Source: Coriobacteriales bacterium (GTDB taxonomy: Bacteria > Actinomycetota > Coriobacteriia > Coriobacteriales > UBA8131). From it: a DNA stretch of 5,803 nt. Under the pieces are notes generated by a model. The model worked only from the letters and a program-made list of their open reading frames with translations, did not search any database and was not told the origin of the DNA. The stretch covers positions 1-5,803 of the forward strand of contig JAIRZP010000045.1 in assembly GCA_031267175.1 (NCBI GenBank), written 5' to 3'. Shown here in pieces: positions 1-5,371 of the stretch (the first letter of the stretch is position 1; each line of letters opens with the position of its first letter). Both the position numbers and the translations under genes were made by a program.

Positions 1-1058
1 ATGACGTCGGGGTAGCGTCCGCCCCCGTACTCTCCATAGAGCGGGGCCCAGTCTATGAGTTCGTAGCCCGTGGCCAGCACGACCGCGCCAAACTCCTGCT
101 TGACGAGCCGGTCCTCGTCCTCAAAGTTAACAGCATTGGCAGCGCAGATCTTCTGGCAGACACCGCACTTACCCTCGGTGAGCTTGCGGCAATGCGCCGC
201 GTCGATGACCGGCTTGCTCGGCACGGCCTGCGGAAACGGCTTGTAGACGGCCTTGCGCGTGGCCAGGCCCTGCTCAAACTCGCTTGCCACCTTGCTGGGG
301 CATTTTTGCTCACAGAGGCCGCATCCCGTGCACGCGGCGTAGTCGATGTACTTGGCCTTCTGGCGGATGGTCACGGTAAAGTTGCCGATATAGCCCGTCA
401 CCTCCTCCACCTCGCTCAGGCTCATGATCTCTATATTGGGATGCGCGCCGGCCTCGTTCATCTTGGGAGCGCAGATGCAGGCCGAGCAGTCCATCGTGGG
501 AAAGGTCTTGTCGAGCATGACCATCTTGCCGCCGATAGAGGGCTCCTTCTCAACGAGGGTCACGGGATAGCCCGCGTCCGCAATGTCGAGCGCCGCCTGT
601 ATGCCCGCGATGCCCCCGCCAACGACGAGTGCCCGTTTGGTGAGGGGAATTTCGCTCGTAAACAGCGGTCTGTTGCGGTCAACCTTTGCGGCCGCCATAC
701 GCACCAGGTCGATGGACTTGGCCGTGCCGGCCTCCTTGTCCTTATGCACCCAGGAGCACTGCTCGCGCAGGTTGGCCACCTCCAGCATATAGGGGTTGAC
801 CGAGGTCTCGGTGAGCATCTTCCTGAAGGTCAGCTCGTGCATGCGTGGCGAGCAGGAGCCAATGACGATACGGTCGAGATTGTGCTCTTCAACAGCGGTC
901 TTGACACTGAGCTGCCCCGGCTCGGAGCAGGTGTACTTGTTGTCATCAACATACACAACGTTGGGAAAGTCCTTCGCTGCCTCCGCGACCGCCGCAATGT
1001 CAACGGTGCCTGCGATATTAGAGCCGCAGTGGCACAGAAACACTCCTATCCTGCTCAT
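1..1058 (-). CDS. hdrA: HdrA: CoB-CoM heterodisulfide reductase subunit A-like FAD/iron-sulfur protein (partial, C-terminus beyond left edge)
   Basis: This is the flavin subunit of an HdrABC complex. In characterised relatives its FAD splits electron pairs between a low-potential carrier such as ferredoxin and a higher-potential acceptor served by HdrBC, in the cytoplasm. The ATG at 1058 overlaps the hdrB stop as ATGA, and AAAAGGAGAGGT (1079-1068) lies upstream. The frame then stays open for 352 codons to the window edge. The N-terminal Hdr domain starts IGVFLCHCGSNI and has Cys9, Cys11, Cys44 (TCSEPGQ), Cys69 (SCSPRMHE) and Cys101 (REQCSWVH). A dinucleotide-binding GGGIAG sits at 147-152, followed by DKTFPTMDCSACICAPKM at 183-200. 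An inserted ferredoxin domain has C243-x2-C-x2-C-x3-CP and then C290-x7-C-x2-C-x3-C305. The second motif has Ala where Pro normally follows the last Cys. Methanogen HdrA is about 650 residues, so roughly the second half, including any further ferredoxin motifs, is missing here. The family call is firm. The physiological substrate is unknown, because bacterial HdrA-like proteins serve varied pathways. Confidence 0.95.
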   Translation of the reverse strand, partial: MSRIGVFLCHCGSNIAGTVDIAAVAEAAKDFPNVVYVDDNKYTCSEPGQLSVKTAVEEHNLDRIVIGSCSPRMHELTFRKMLTETSVNPYMLEVANLREQCSWVHKDKEAGTAKSIDLVRMAAAKVDRNRPLFTSEIPLTKRALVVGGGIAGIQAALDIADAGYPVTLVEKEPSIGGKMVMLDKTFPTMDCSACICAPKMNEAGAHPNIEIMSLSEVEEVTGYIGNFTVTIRQKAKYIDYAACTGCGLCEQKCPSKVASEFEQGLATRKAVYKPFPQAVPSKPVIDAAHCRKLTEGKCGVCQKICAANAVNFEDEDRLVKQEFGAVVLATGYELIDWAPLYGEYGGGRYPDV

Positions 1059-2137
1059 GAGGCCACCACCTCTCCTTTTGTGCTCGCCGCAGTGGCAGGA
1101 ACGCTGCCAGTAGCGGCTTTGGCACCAGCACCGCTTGCCGTGCCAGCACCGGCTTTGACAGCAGCATCAGCACCGGCCTTGGCTCCCACGGCTTCCGCGT
1201 CCTCATCAGGTTCCTCGGGGGGCTGCGTCGCGCGCTCGGCACACGCCAGATCGGGATAATAGTGCTTGTCGATACCCACCTCGCTGGCACGGGCTCCCAG
1301 GCACATCGAGATAAGCTCGGTAAAGTAATAGACGGGGAGGCTATAATCGGTGCCCGCGAGGCGGTTGACCTCTTTCTGACGCATGTCCACGTTAAGCTGG
1401 CAGAGCGGACAGGCCGTGACGATGACCTCGGCCCCGTTGTCCTCTGCATTGCGGAGTATCCTCTCCACCATAATCTTGCCGGCAGAGGGCTCCGTTACCT
1501 GGAGGGAGGCACCGCAGCATTCGGTCTTGTAGGCCCAGTCAACGGGCTCGGCTCCTACGAGCCGCATGACCTCGTCCATACTCTGCGGATTCTCGGCATC
1601 ATCAAACTCCGCGATCTCTGCCGGTCTCACGAGCACGCAGCCGTAATAGCAGGCCACCTTGAGGCCATTCAGGCTCTTCTCTAACCGTGCCAGCAGGGCC
1701 TCCTTAATGGCATCGTTTTCGGCGACGACCTGCAGCAGGCTGTAGACCTGTTCCTCACCGCGATACTCACGCTCGATGAGGCTCTCGATATGCTCGCGGT
1801 TCTCCGCACTCATTTTGACGTAGTGCCGGGCATTCTTCAAGCGCGCAAAACAGGCCGCACAGGGTGCCACCACCGCGAGACCCGGCAACTCGTCCTGACT
1901 GATGGCGAGGCTTCGCGCCGGGAGCGCCAGGCTCAGGTCATGATTGATGAGGTGGGCGGCAGAGGCGCCACAGCAGTTCCAGTCGGGAATCTCCCGTAAA
2001 TCAAGTCCGATGGCACGGGCCATGTACTGCGTAGACAGCTCATAGGCAAGGCCCGTGGAGCAGGATGTACAGCCGGGAAAGTACGCAAACTCCGTTTCTC
2101 TGGCTGTTGGCGTGGTTGCTGAATTGGTTGCTGTCAT
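1055..2137 (-). CDS. hdrB: HdrB: heterodisulfide reductase subunit B-like, two CCG domains
   Basis: This is the catalytic subunit of the HdrBC branch. In methanogen HdrB two non-cubane [4Fe-4S] clusters cleave the CoM-S-S-CoB disulfide; the bacterial substrate is unknown. The first CCG domain shows PGC at Cys23, CCG at 55-57 and CAAC at 93-96. The second shows YGC at Cys167, CCG at 207-209 and CPLC at 243-246. All ten expected cluster ligands therefore appear present, judging by spacing against the methanogen protein from memory. The start at 2137 is supported by GGAGGT (2151-2146) and an ATGA overlap with hdrC. It gives about 14 extra N-terminal residues before the usual FAYFPGC start. The globular part seems to end near YYPDL (293-297). 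It is followed by about 60 residues that are acidic/Pro-rich and then Ala/Gly/Lys-rich with repeated AGA units, not typical of HdrB (usually about 290-300 residues). The gene ends in an ATGA overlap with hdrA, which implies translational coupling and fixed stoichiometry. Confidence 0.95.
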   Translation of the reverse strand: MTATNSATTPTARETEFAYFPGCTSCSTGLAYELSTQYMARAIGLDLREIPDWNCCGASAAHLINHDLSLALPARSLAISQDELPGLAVVAPCAACFARLKNARHYVKMSAENREHIESLIEREYRGEEQVYSLLQVVAENDAIKEALLARLEKSLNGLKVACYYGCVLVRPAEIAEFDDAENPQSMDEVMRLVGAEPVDWAYKTECCGASLQVTEPSAGKIMVERILRNAEDNGAEVIVTACPLCQLNVDMRQKEVNRLAGTDYSLPVYYFTELISMCLGARASEVGIDKHYYPDLACAERATQPPEEPDEDAEAVGAKAGADAAVKAGAGTASGAGAKAATGSVPATAASTKGEVVAS

Positions 2138-2700
2138 AGCTGTTCACCTCCCAGGCAGGTGTCGATAATGCGACGCACGGCTTCTCTGTCTTTGACCTTG
2201 TGCACTTTGAAGCCAATCATGCCTTTCATAAGCAGATGGGGTGCATTGGGCGCATCCTGCAGGAGATTTCCGCTGAAGAGGTTGTAGCGCATCATCATGT
2301 AGAGCTCGTTGGATCTTCCGTTGGTGTAAATGCCCTTGAGAAACAGGTCGTTAAAGACATCGGGGCCGTTAGCGGGCCGGTTGCCGGCGGCCTTTGAGGC
2401 GCGTCTGACCTCCTCCATGAGAGCGGGCAGGTTCACGTCCTGAGGGCAGCGGCTCACGCAGGTGATACAACTCGCGCAGAGCCACGGCGTCTGGGCGTTG
2501 AGCACCGTCTCCCACGACCCCAGCTGCATCAAGCGAATAACCTCGCGCGGCATGAGGTCCATGGCGTGTGCCACCGGACAACCGGCGCTGCACTTGCCGC
2601 ACTGGTAGCAGTCTTTGAGGTTGACTCCTGCCCGTGCGGCGACCTGTTCCGTTGTCTTTCCGTACCTTGCCTTACTCGCTGATAGGTCAACGGCCTCCAT
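2134..2700 (-). CDS. hdrC: HdrC: heterodisulfide reductase subunit C-like ferredoxin subunit
   Basis: This small iron-sulfur subunit relays electrons between HdrA and HdrB. Two classic [4Fe-4S] motifs are visible: C31-x2-C34-x2-C37-x3-C41-P (CYQCGKCSAGCP) and C75-x2-C78-x2-C81-x3-C85-P (CASCITCVSRCP). The DLMPREVIRLMQLG segment between them is typical of HdrC. The 188-residue length matches the family, and the C-terminal half (about 110-188) has no Cys motif and should be the helical part that contacts HdrB. The ATG at 2700 is preceded by AGAGAGGAG (2715-2707) with a 6-nt gap, a near-ideal ribosome site. This is the first gene of the hdrC-hdrB-hdrA operon. Transcription should begin in the 2701-3194 gap. 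The protein is soluble, with no membrane segment, so it belongs to the soluble HdrABC type and not the membrane-bound HdrDE type. Confidence 0.94.
   Translation of the reverse strand: MEAVDLSASKARYGKTTEQVAARAGVNLKDCYQCGKCSAGCPVAHAMDLMPREVIRLMQLGSWETVLNAQTPWLCASCITCVSRCPQDVNLPALMEEVRRASKAAGNRPANGPDVFNDLFLKGIYTNGRSNELYMMMRYNLFSGNLLQDAPNAPHLLMKGMIGFKVHKVKDREAVRRIIDTCLGGEQL
2146..2151 (-). promoter_or_regulatory. Ribosome binding site of hdrB inside hdrC
   Basis: GGAGGT lies within the last codons of hdrC, 8 nt upstream of the hdrB ATG at 2137. It decides the hdrB start, and hence its short N-terminal extension, and together with the ATGA overlap supports coupled translation. Confidence 0.7.
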
Positions 2701-2706
2701 GTCATG

Positions 2707-2715
2707 CTCCTCTCT
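2707..2715 (-). promoter_or_regulatory. Ribosome binding site of hdrC
   Basis: AGAGAGGAG on the minus strand sits 6 nt before the ATG at 2700 and fixes the start of the Hdr operon's first gene. Confidence 0.7.
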
Positions 2716-2730
2716 GAGGATGTCACCTAC

Positions 2731-2736
2731 ACTATA
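2731..2736 (-). promoter_or_regulatory. Possible -10 box for the hdrCBA operon
   Basis: TATAGT on the minus strand lies 30 nt upstream of the hdrC start and differs from TATAAT by one base. No good -35 hexamer is seen 16-18 nt further upstream, where the sequence reads around GATTCG. If real, the promoter is weak or activator-dependent. Transcription could instead start further upstream, near the AT-rich region at 3118-3144. Confidence 0.25.
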
Positions 2737-3021
2737 AGCCTACGAATGCCCCCCGAATCGTACCAATCTTCTGCAAAAATCCAGCGTGCCTGCCAGGAGT
2801 GCCCAAATCAAACGTGTCAATCCTATGTTGCCCGCTCTGGTATGCCGTACAAACGATACTGCATAAAGGAGAAAAGATACACTAAACGCAAGCAAGAGGC
2901 ATTGTTTTTTGACAAACGGAAACCTTACGCAGTGCCGTGGCAGCAAACGGCATTTCTGCATAGCTAAACGGTCAGGGTCGAAAAGGCGACAGCGATTCGT
3001 GCACGTTGTAACAGAGTCCTT

Positions 3022-3044
3022 TGCAGAGAGCACTCTGCAGTTTT
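3022..3044 (+). terminator. Hairpin followed by TTTT, possible weak terminator
   Basis: TGCAGAG (3022-3028), loop AGCA and CTCTGCA (3033-3039) form a perfect 7-bp stem with a 4-nt loop, followed by GTTTT on the plus strand. The T tract is short, and no plus-strand gene precedes it. It could end a small transcript from the gap, or be a regulatory hairpin in an mRNA leader read from the other strand. Confidence 0.25.
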
Positions 3045-3117
3045 GATCTGCATTCATGACCTCCGGTTTTTGAGCTGATGGCAATGAAAAAGGGGGATTG
3101 AACCCTTAATCTCGTCT

Positions 3118-3144
3118 CATATTCGATATAATATCTTTGATATG
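3118..3144 (+). promoter_or_regulatory. Promoter/operator of the toxin-antitoxin operon: nested inverted repeats around TATAAT
   Basis: A perfect TATAAT (3127-3132) lies inside the palindrome GATAT-A-ATATC (3125-3135). Outside it, CATAT (3118-3122) pairs with ATATG (3140-3144), giving a nested, nearly concentric inverted repeat of 27 bp. Ribbon-helix-helix antitoxins bind such short palindromes and repress their own operon, so this is the expected autoregulatory operator, with repressor and RNA polymerase competing for the same DNA. No clear -35 hexamer is visible. A second small dyad, CACA-CAA-TGTG (3156-3166), follows. The distance from TATAAT to the antitoxin ATG is 62 bp. Confidence 0.55.
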
Positions 3145-3180
3145 TAGACAACATGCACACAATGTGATAGTTTTTTGCTT

Positions 3181-3186
3181 AGGAGG
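3181..3186 (+). promoter_or_regulatory. Ribosome binding site of the antitoxin gene
   Basis: A perfect AGGAGG lies 8 nt before the ATG at 3195. It is stronger than the site of the downstream toxin, as expected if the antitoxin must be made in excess. Confidence 0.75.
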
Positions 3187-3194
3187 TTGCTACT

Positions 3195-3461
3195 ATGAGC
3201 ACAGCAAATATTAATATACGCGTAGATGCCGATGTAAAGCAAAGAGCTCAGGATATCTTCAGTTCACTAGGACTTGATATGTCAACAGCAATTAATGTTT
3301 TTTTGAGGCAGGCAATACAGAAGCGAGGGATTCCTTTTCAGGTAACGGCAAGTCCAGAGCCTCAGAGGAACAAGCCTCATCGTGGCGGTTGGGAAGGCAA
3401 GATATGGATGGCAGACGACTTTGATGCACCGCTGGATGACTTTAAGGAATATCTCCAATGA
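3195..3461 (+). CDS. RelB/DinJ-family ribbon-helix-helix antitoxin
   Basis: This 88-residue protein has the RelB/DinJ layout. A short beta strand (NINIRVDADVKQRAQ, about 5-19) and two helices form the ribbon-helix-helix DNA-binding domain: IFSSLGLDMSTAINVFLRQAI, then the KRGIPFQV turn at about 43-50. The C-terminal part (about 72-88) ends in MADDFDAPLDDFKEYLQ, the acidic/aromatic segment that in this antitoxin class wraps around and blocks the toxin. It should dimerise, bind the palindrome upstream of its own gene and neutralise the PIN-domain protein encoded next. Its TGA overlaps the toxin ATG as ATGA. Base composition is more A+T-rich than that of the Hdr operon. DinJ/RelB proteins usually partner YafQ/RelE-type toxins, so the PIN partner here is less usual. 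The family call is confident; binding to this operator is inferred. Confidence 0.9.
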   Translation: MSTANINIRVDADVKQRAQDIFSSLGLDMSTAINVFLRQAIQKRGIPFQVTASPEPQRNKPHRGGWEGKIWMADDFDAPLDDFKEYLQ

Positions 3462-3841
3462 GATATCTGCTTGACACGCATATCGTCCTTTGGTTTGCTC
3501 AGAACTCGCCTCGTCTGTCTTCAAACGCGGCACAAATAATCCTTGATACCGACAATACGATATGCGTCAGCGTTGTCTCAGCGTGGGAGGTTGCAATCAA
3601 ATGCAGCATTGAAAAACTCAGGCTTGAGGGGGGTGTCTCAGAGTTTTTTCGCATGGTCTCTGTTAATGGGTTCACACTTCTTCCTATTGCAAGGCAACAT
3701 CTGGAATACCTTCAGTCGCTTCCTTTTTGTCATCGTGATCCGTTTGACCGACTGCTTGTAGCGACTGCTGTTGTTGAAGGTTTAACCGTGATTACGGCTG
3801 ATGAAGACATCGCACGATACCCCGTCCCTCTTATCCGATAA
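3458..3841 (+). CDS. PIN-domain ribonuclease toxin (VapC-like)
   Basis: A 127-residue single PIN domain, a Mg2+/Mn2+-dependent RNase fold used by VapC-type toxins, which typically cut tRNA, rRNA or mRNA and stop growth. Visible acidic active-site residues are Asp6 in MRYLLDTHIVLW, Glu44 in SAWEVAIK, Asp94 and Asp97 in HRDPFDRLLVATA, and a TADED segment at 113-117. The HRDPFDR motif places it in the PIN subgroup often found beside Phd-type antitoxins. The length is normal for the family and nothing appears missing, so it looks active. The start overlaps the antitoxin stop (ATGA), with AAGGA at 3444-3448 as ribosome site. The transporter gene follows after only 39 bp. The RNA target cannot be read from sequence. 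Confidence 0.9.
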   Translation: MRYLLDTHIVLWFAQNSPRLSSNAAQIILDTDNTICVSVVSAWEVAIKCSIEKLRLEGGVSEFFRMVSVNGFTLLPIARQHLEYLQSLPFCHRDPFDRLLVATAVVEGLTVITADEDIARYPVPLIR

Positions 3842-3880
3842 CGCCACAGAGAAACGGCTTTGGAGAAGGAATAAAAAACC

Positions 3881-5314
3881 ATGAGTATTTCCGAACGGCT
3901 TGACAGGCTTCCCGGCACGCCCCTGCTCCGAAAGGTCGTCCTTATCTCGGGCCTGGGCCTGATGTTTGACGCTATGGACCAGGGCATGGTGAGCGGCGTC
4001 ATAGCGTCCATTGGCCTTGATTGGAAGCTGGATTCTCTGCAGCTGAGCTTTCTCGGCAGTTCCGGTGTGCTGGGCATGATGCTGGGTGCCATCATCTCGG
4101 GGCTGGCCGCGGACCGTTGGGGCCGCAGGACCGTGGTACTCGTCACCCTGCTCGTCTTCAGTGTGGGCAGCGCGCTGTGTGGCATGGCCTCCAACTTTGA
4201 GCTCCTCCTCCTGTTCAGGTTCCTCACCGGCGTGGGATTAGGCGGAGAATTGCCCGTGGTCACCACCATGGTGAGCGAGTTTTCCTCGCTGAAGAACCGC
4301 GGCAGAAACGTGGTACTCGTCGAGAGCTTCTGGGCCTGGGGCTGGATCCTCGCGGCCCTCGTGGCCTACCTCGCCATTCCGCTGTATGGGTGGAGGGTGG
4401 CCTTCTTCATTGGTGCGGTCCCTGCGCTGTTTGCCGCTGCCCTGCGCTTTCTCATTCCGGAGTCCCCTCGCTTTTTGGAACAGAAAGGCAGGCTCAAAGA
4501 GGCAGAGGCAATAGTCAGCACGATGGAACGGTCAGCTGGCACGGCACTACCGGCTGAGTCCGGCCAGCTTCTTGCGGGCGAGGCAGCTGAAGAGCCACCC
4601 TCGGAAACCCTCCTGCAGGAGAAGGCAAGCCAAGCCCTCAAGCAAGAGGCACCGAGCCGGCCGCACAAAGGGCAGTCTTCCCTCCGGGCCTTTGCCAATC
4701 TCTGGTCAAGAGAGTACCGTCGGTCTACGGTGGTGCTCTGGGTGCTGTGGTTTGGCGTGAACCTGGGGTATTACGGATTCGTGCTCTGGACACCGAGCTT
4801 TCTGGTGGCGCAGGGCTATGAGCTCGTGCGGAGCTTTGAGTTCACCCTTATCATGTGCCTTGCGCAGGTGCCGGGGTATATGAGTGCGGCTTTTCTGATC
4901 GAGAAGATAGGGAGAAAGCCGGTGCTGACGATCTTTCTCTTGGGTACCGCGGCCTCCGCATGGTTCTTTGGCCACGCGAGTTCCATTGAGTTTGTGCTCT
5001 TGGCCGGCTGCCTGCTGTACTTCTTTGCTCTGGGAACTTGGGGCTGCGTGTATTCCTACACGCCTGAGCTGTATCCGACGGGCATCAGGGGTGCGGGCGC
5101 TGGCGCGGCCTCGGCCTTTGGCAGGGTCGGTGCGTTCATAGCCCCGATGCTGGTGCCGGTGGTCTATGCCTTCTTTGGCACAGAGAACGGCTTTCAACTC
5201 GTGTTCATCGTCCTCACCGTGGTATTCGTAGTCGTGGGAGCCGTCGTCGGCATCCTCGGCATAGAGACCAAGGGCAAAGAGTTGCCCACAACCGAGCAGG
5301 AAAACAGGGGGTGA
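3881..5314 (+). CDS. Major facilitator superfamily transporter, NiaP (niacin transporter)-like
   Basis: A 477-residue inner-membrane transporter with about 12 membrane helices, six before (about 17-192) and six after (about 283-461) a cytoplasmic loop. Family signatures include LMFDAMDQGM in helix 1, the motif A loop ADRWGRR (77-83), FRFLTGVGLGGELPV (112-126), VESFWAWGWILAAL (147-160), IPESPRFLE (192-200), the second-half repeat EKIGRKP (341-347) and YTPELYPTGIRG (393-404). From memory these align closely along the whole length with Bacillus NiaP, a proton-driven nicotinate importer, so uptake of nicotinate or a similar small aromatic acid is the best guess. Sugar or other organic acid substrates are not excluded. 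The central loop (about 200-280) is some 50 residues longer than in NiaP and rich in Ala, Glu, Gln and Pro. The ATG at 3881 has GGAGAAGGA (3862-3870) upstream, with a rather long 10-nt gap. No clear promoter or operator is visible in the 39 bp after the toxin gene, so read-through or a promoter inside the toxin gene is possible. Confidence 0.88.
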   Translation: MSISERLDRLPGTPLLRKVVLISGLGLMFDAMDQGMVSGVIASIGLDWKLDSLQLSFLGSSGVLGMMLGAIISGLAADRWGRRTVVLVTLLVFSVGSALCGMASNFELLLLFRFLTGVGLGGELPVVTTMVSEFSSLKNRGRNVVLVESFWAWGWILAALVAYLAIPLYGWRVAFFIGAVPALFAAALRFLIPESPRFLEQKGRLKEAEAIVSTMERSAGTALPAESGQLLAGEAAEEPPSETLLQEKASQALKQEAPSRPHKGQSSLRAFANLWSREYRRSTVVLWVLWFGVNLGYYGFVLWTPSFLVAQGYELVRSFEFTLIMCLAQVPGYMSAAFLIEKIGRKPVLTIFLLGTAASAWFFGHASSIEFVLLAGCLLYFFALGTWGCVYSYTPELYPTGIRGAGAGAASAFGRVGAFIAPMLVPVVYAFFGTENGFQLVFIVLTVVFVVVGAVVGILGIETKGKELPTTEQENRG

Positions 5315-5371
5315 GAAATAGCCGCCACGGCTGAGTAGGATTTACAAAAATCTTATATATATCTCACAGTG
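5315..5371. other. Short convergent intergenic region with weak hairpins
   Basis: The 57 bp between the transporter stop and the stop of the opposing DUF4143 gene contain AGCCG-CCA-CGGCT (5320-5332), a 5-bp stem without a following T run, and a weak GATTT/AAATC dyad (5339-5352) leading into an AT-rich TATATATA tract. One or both may serve as transcript ends for the converging genes, but neither is a clear intrinsic terminator. Confidence 0.3.

Larger units (their letters stand above)
2716..3194. other. Gene-poor, lower-G+C gap between the divergent Hdr operon and toxin-antitoxin module
   Basis: About 480 bp without a convincing protein gene and visibly richer in A+T than the Hdr operon. It contains a possible -10 box for hdrC, an 8-bp stem with one G-T pair (2931-2938 with 2947-2954), a perfect 7-bp stem (3022-3028 with 3033-3039), a small possible minus-strand ORF (3053-2964) with a good ribosome site, and the promoter/operator region of the toxin-antitoxin genes at 3118-3166. 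Longer open frames exist on both strands: minus 3084-2740 and plus 2704-2967. They lack a well-placed ribosome site and resemble no family I recognise, so I do not call them genes. Confidence 0.6.

Noticed and set aside
192..1259. Long plus-strand open frame of 355 codons
   Set aside because: It lies opposite hdrA and the hdrB tail, has a low-complexity, His/Arg/Ala-rich translation without family features, and is a shadow of high-G+C coding on the minus strand.
1018..1449. Minus-strand open frame of 143 codons overlapping hdrB
   Set aside because: It overlaps hdrB in another frame; the hdrB frame shows all expected CCG motifs while this one shows none.
2815..2820. Minus-strand TTGACA, a perfect -35 hexamer upstream of hdrC
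   Set aside because: No -10-like sequence is found at 16-18 nt spacing; the downstream sequence is G+C-rich (around CCTGGC). A sigma-54 reading also fails on GG-GC spacing.
2902..2915. TTGT-N6-ACAA dyad, considered as a Rex or FNR-type redox site for hdr
   Set aside because: The spacing is wrong for Rex (needs N10 between TTGT and ACAA) and the flanks do not match FNR/CRP half-sites.
2704..2967. Plus-strand open frame of 87 codons with several cysteines
   Set aside because: Its start overlaps the hdrC ribosome site region on the other strand, it has no ribosome site, and it has no recognisable domain; more likely chance in non-coding DNA.
2740..3084. Minus-strand open frame of 114 codons just upstream of hdrC, with one hydrophobic stretch
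   Set aside because: It begins at TTG without a ribosome site. The internal ATG at 3057 is only 2 nt from GGAGG, the composition is Cys/Arg-rich, and no family is recognised.
3085..3110. Minus-strand sequence resembling a tRNA T-arm (GGGTTCAATCCC), possibly a tRNA fragment or attachment site
   Set aside because: No matching acceptor, D or anticodon arms lie upstream, there is no CCA end, and no second copy that would mark an attachment site pair.
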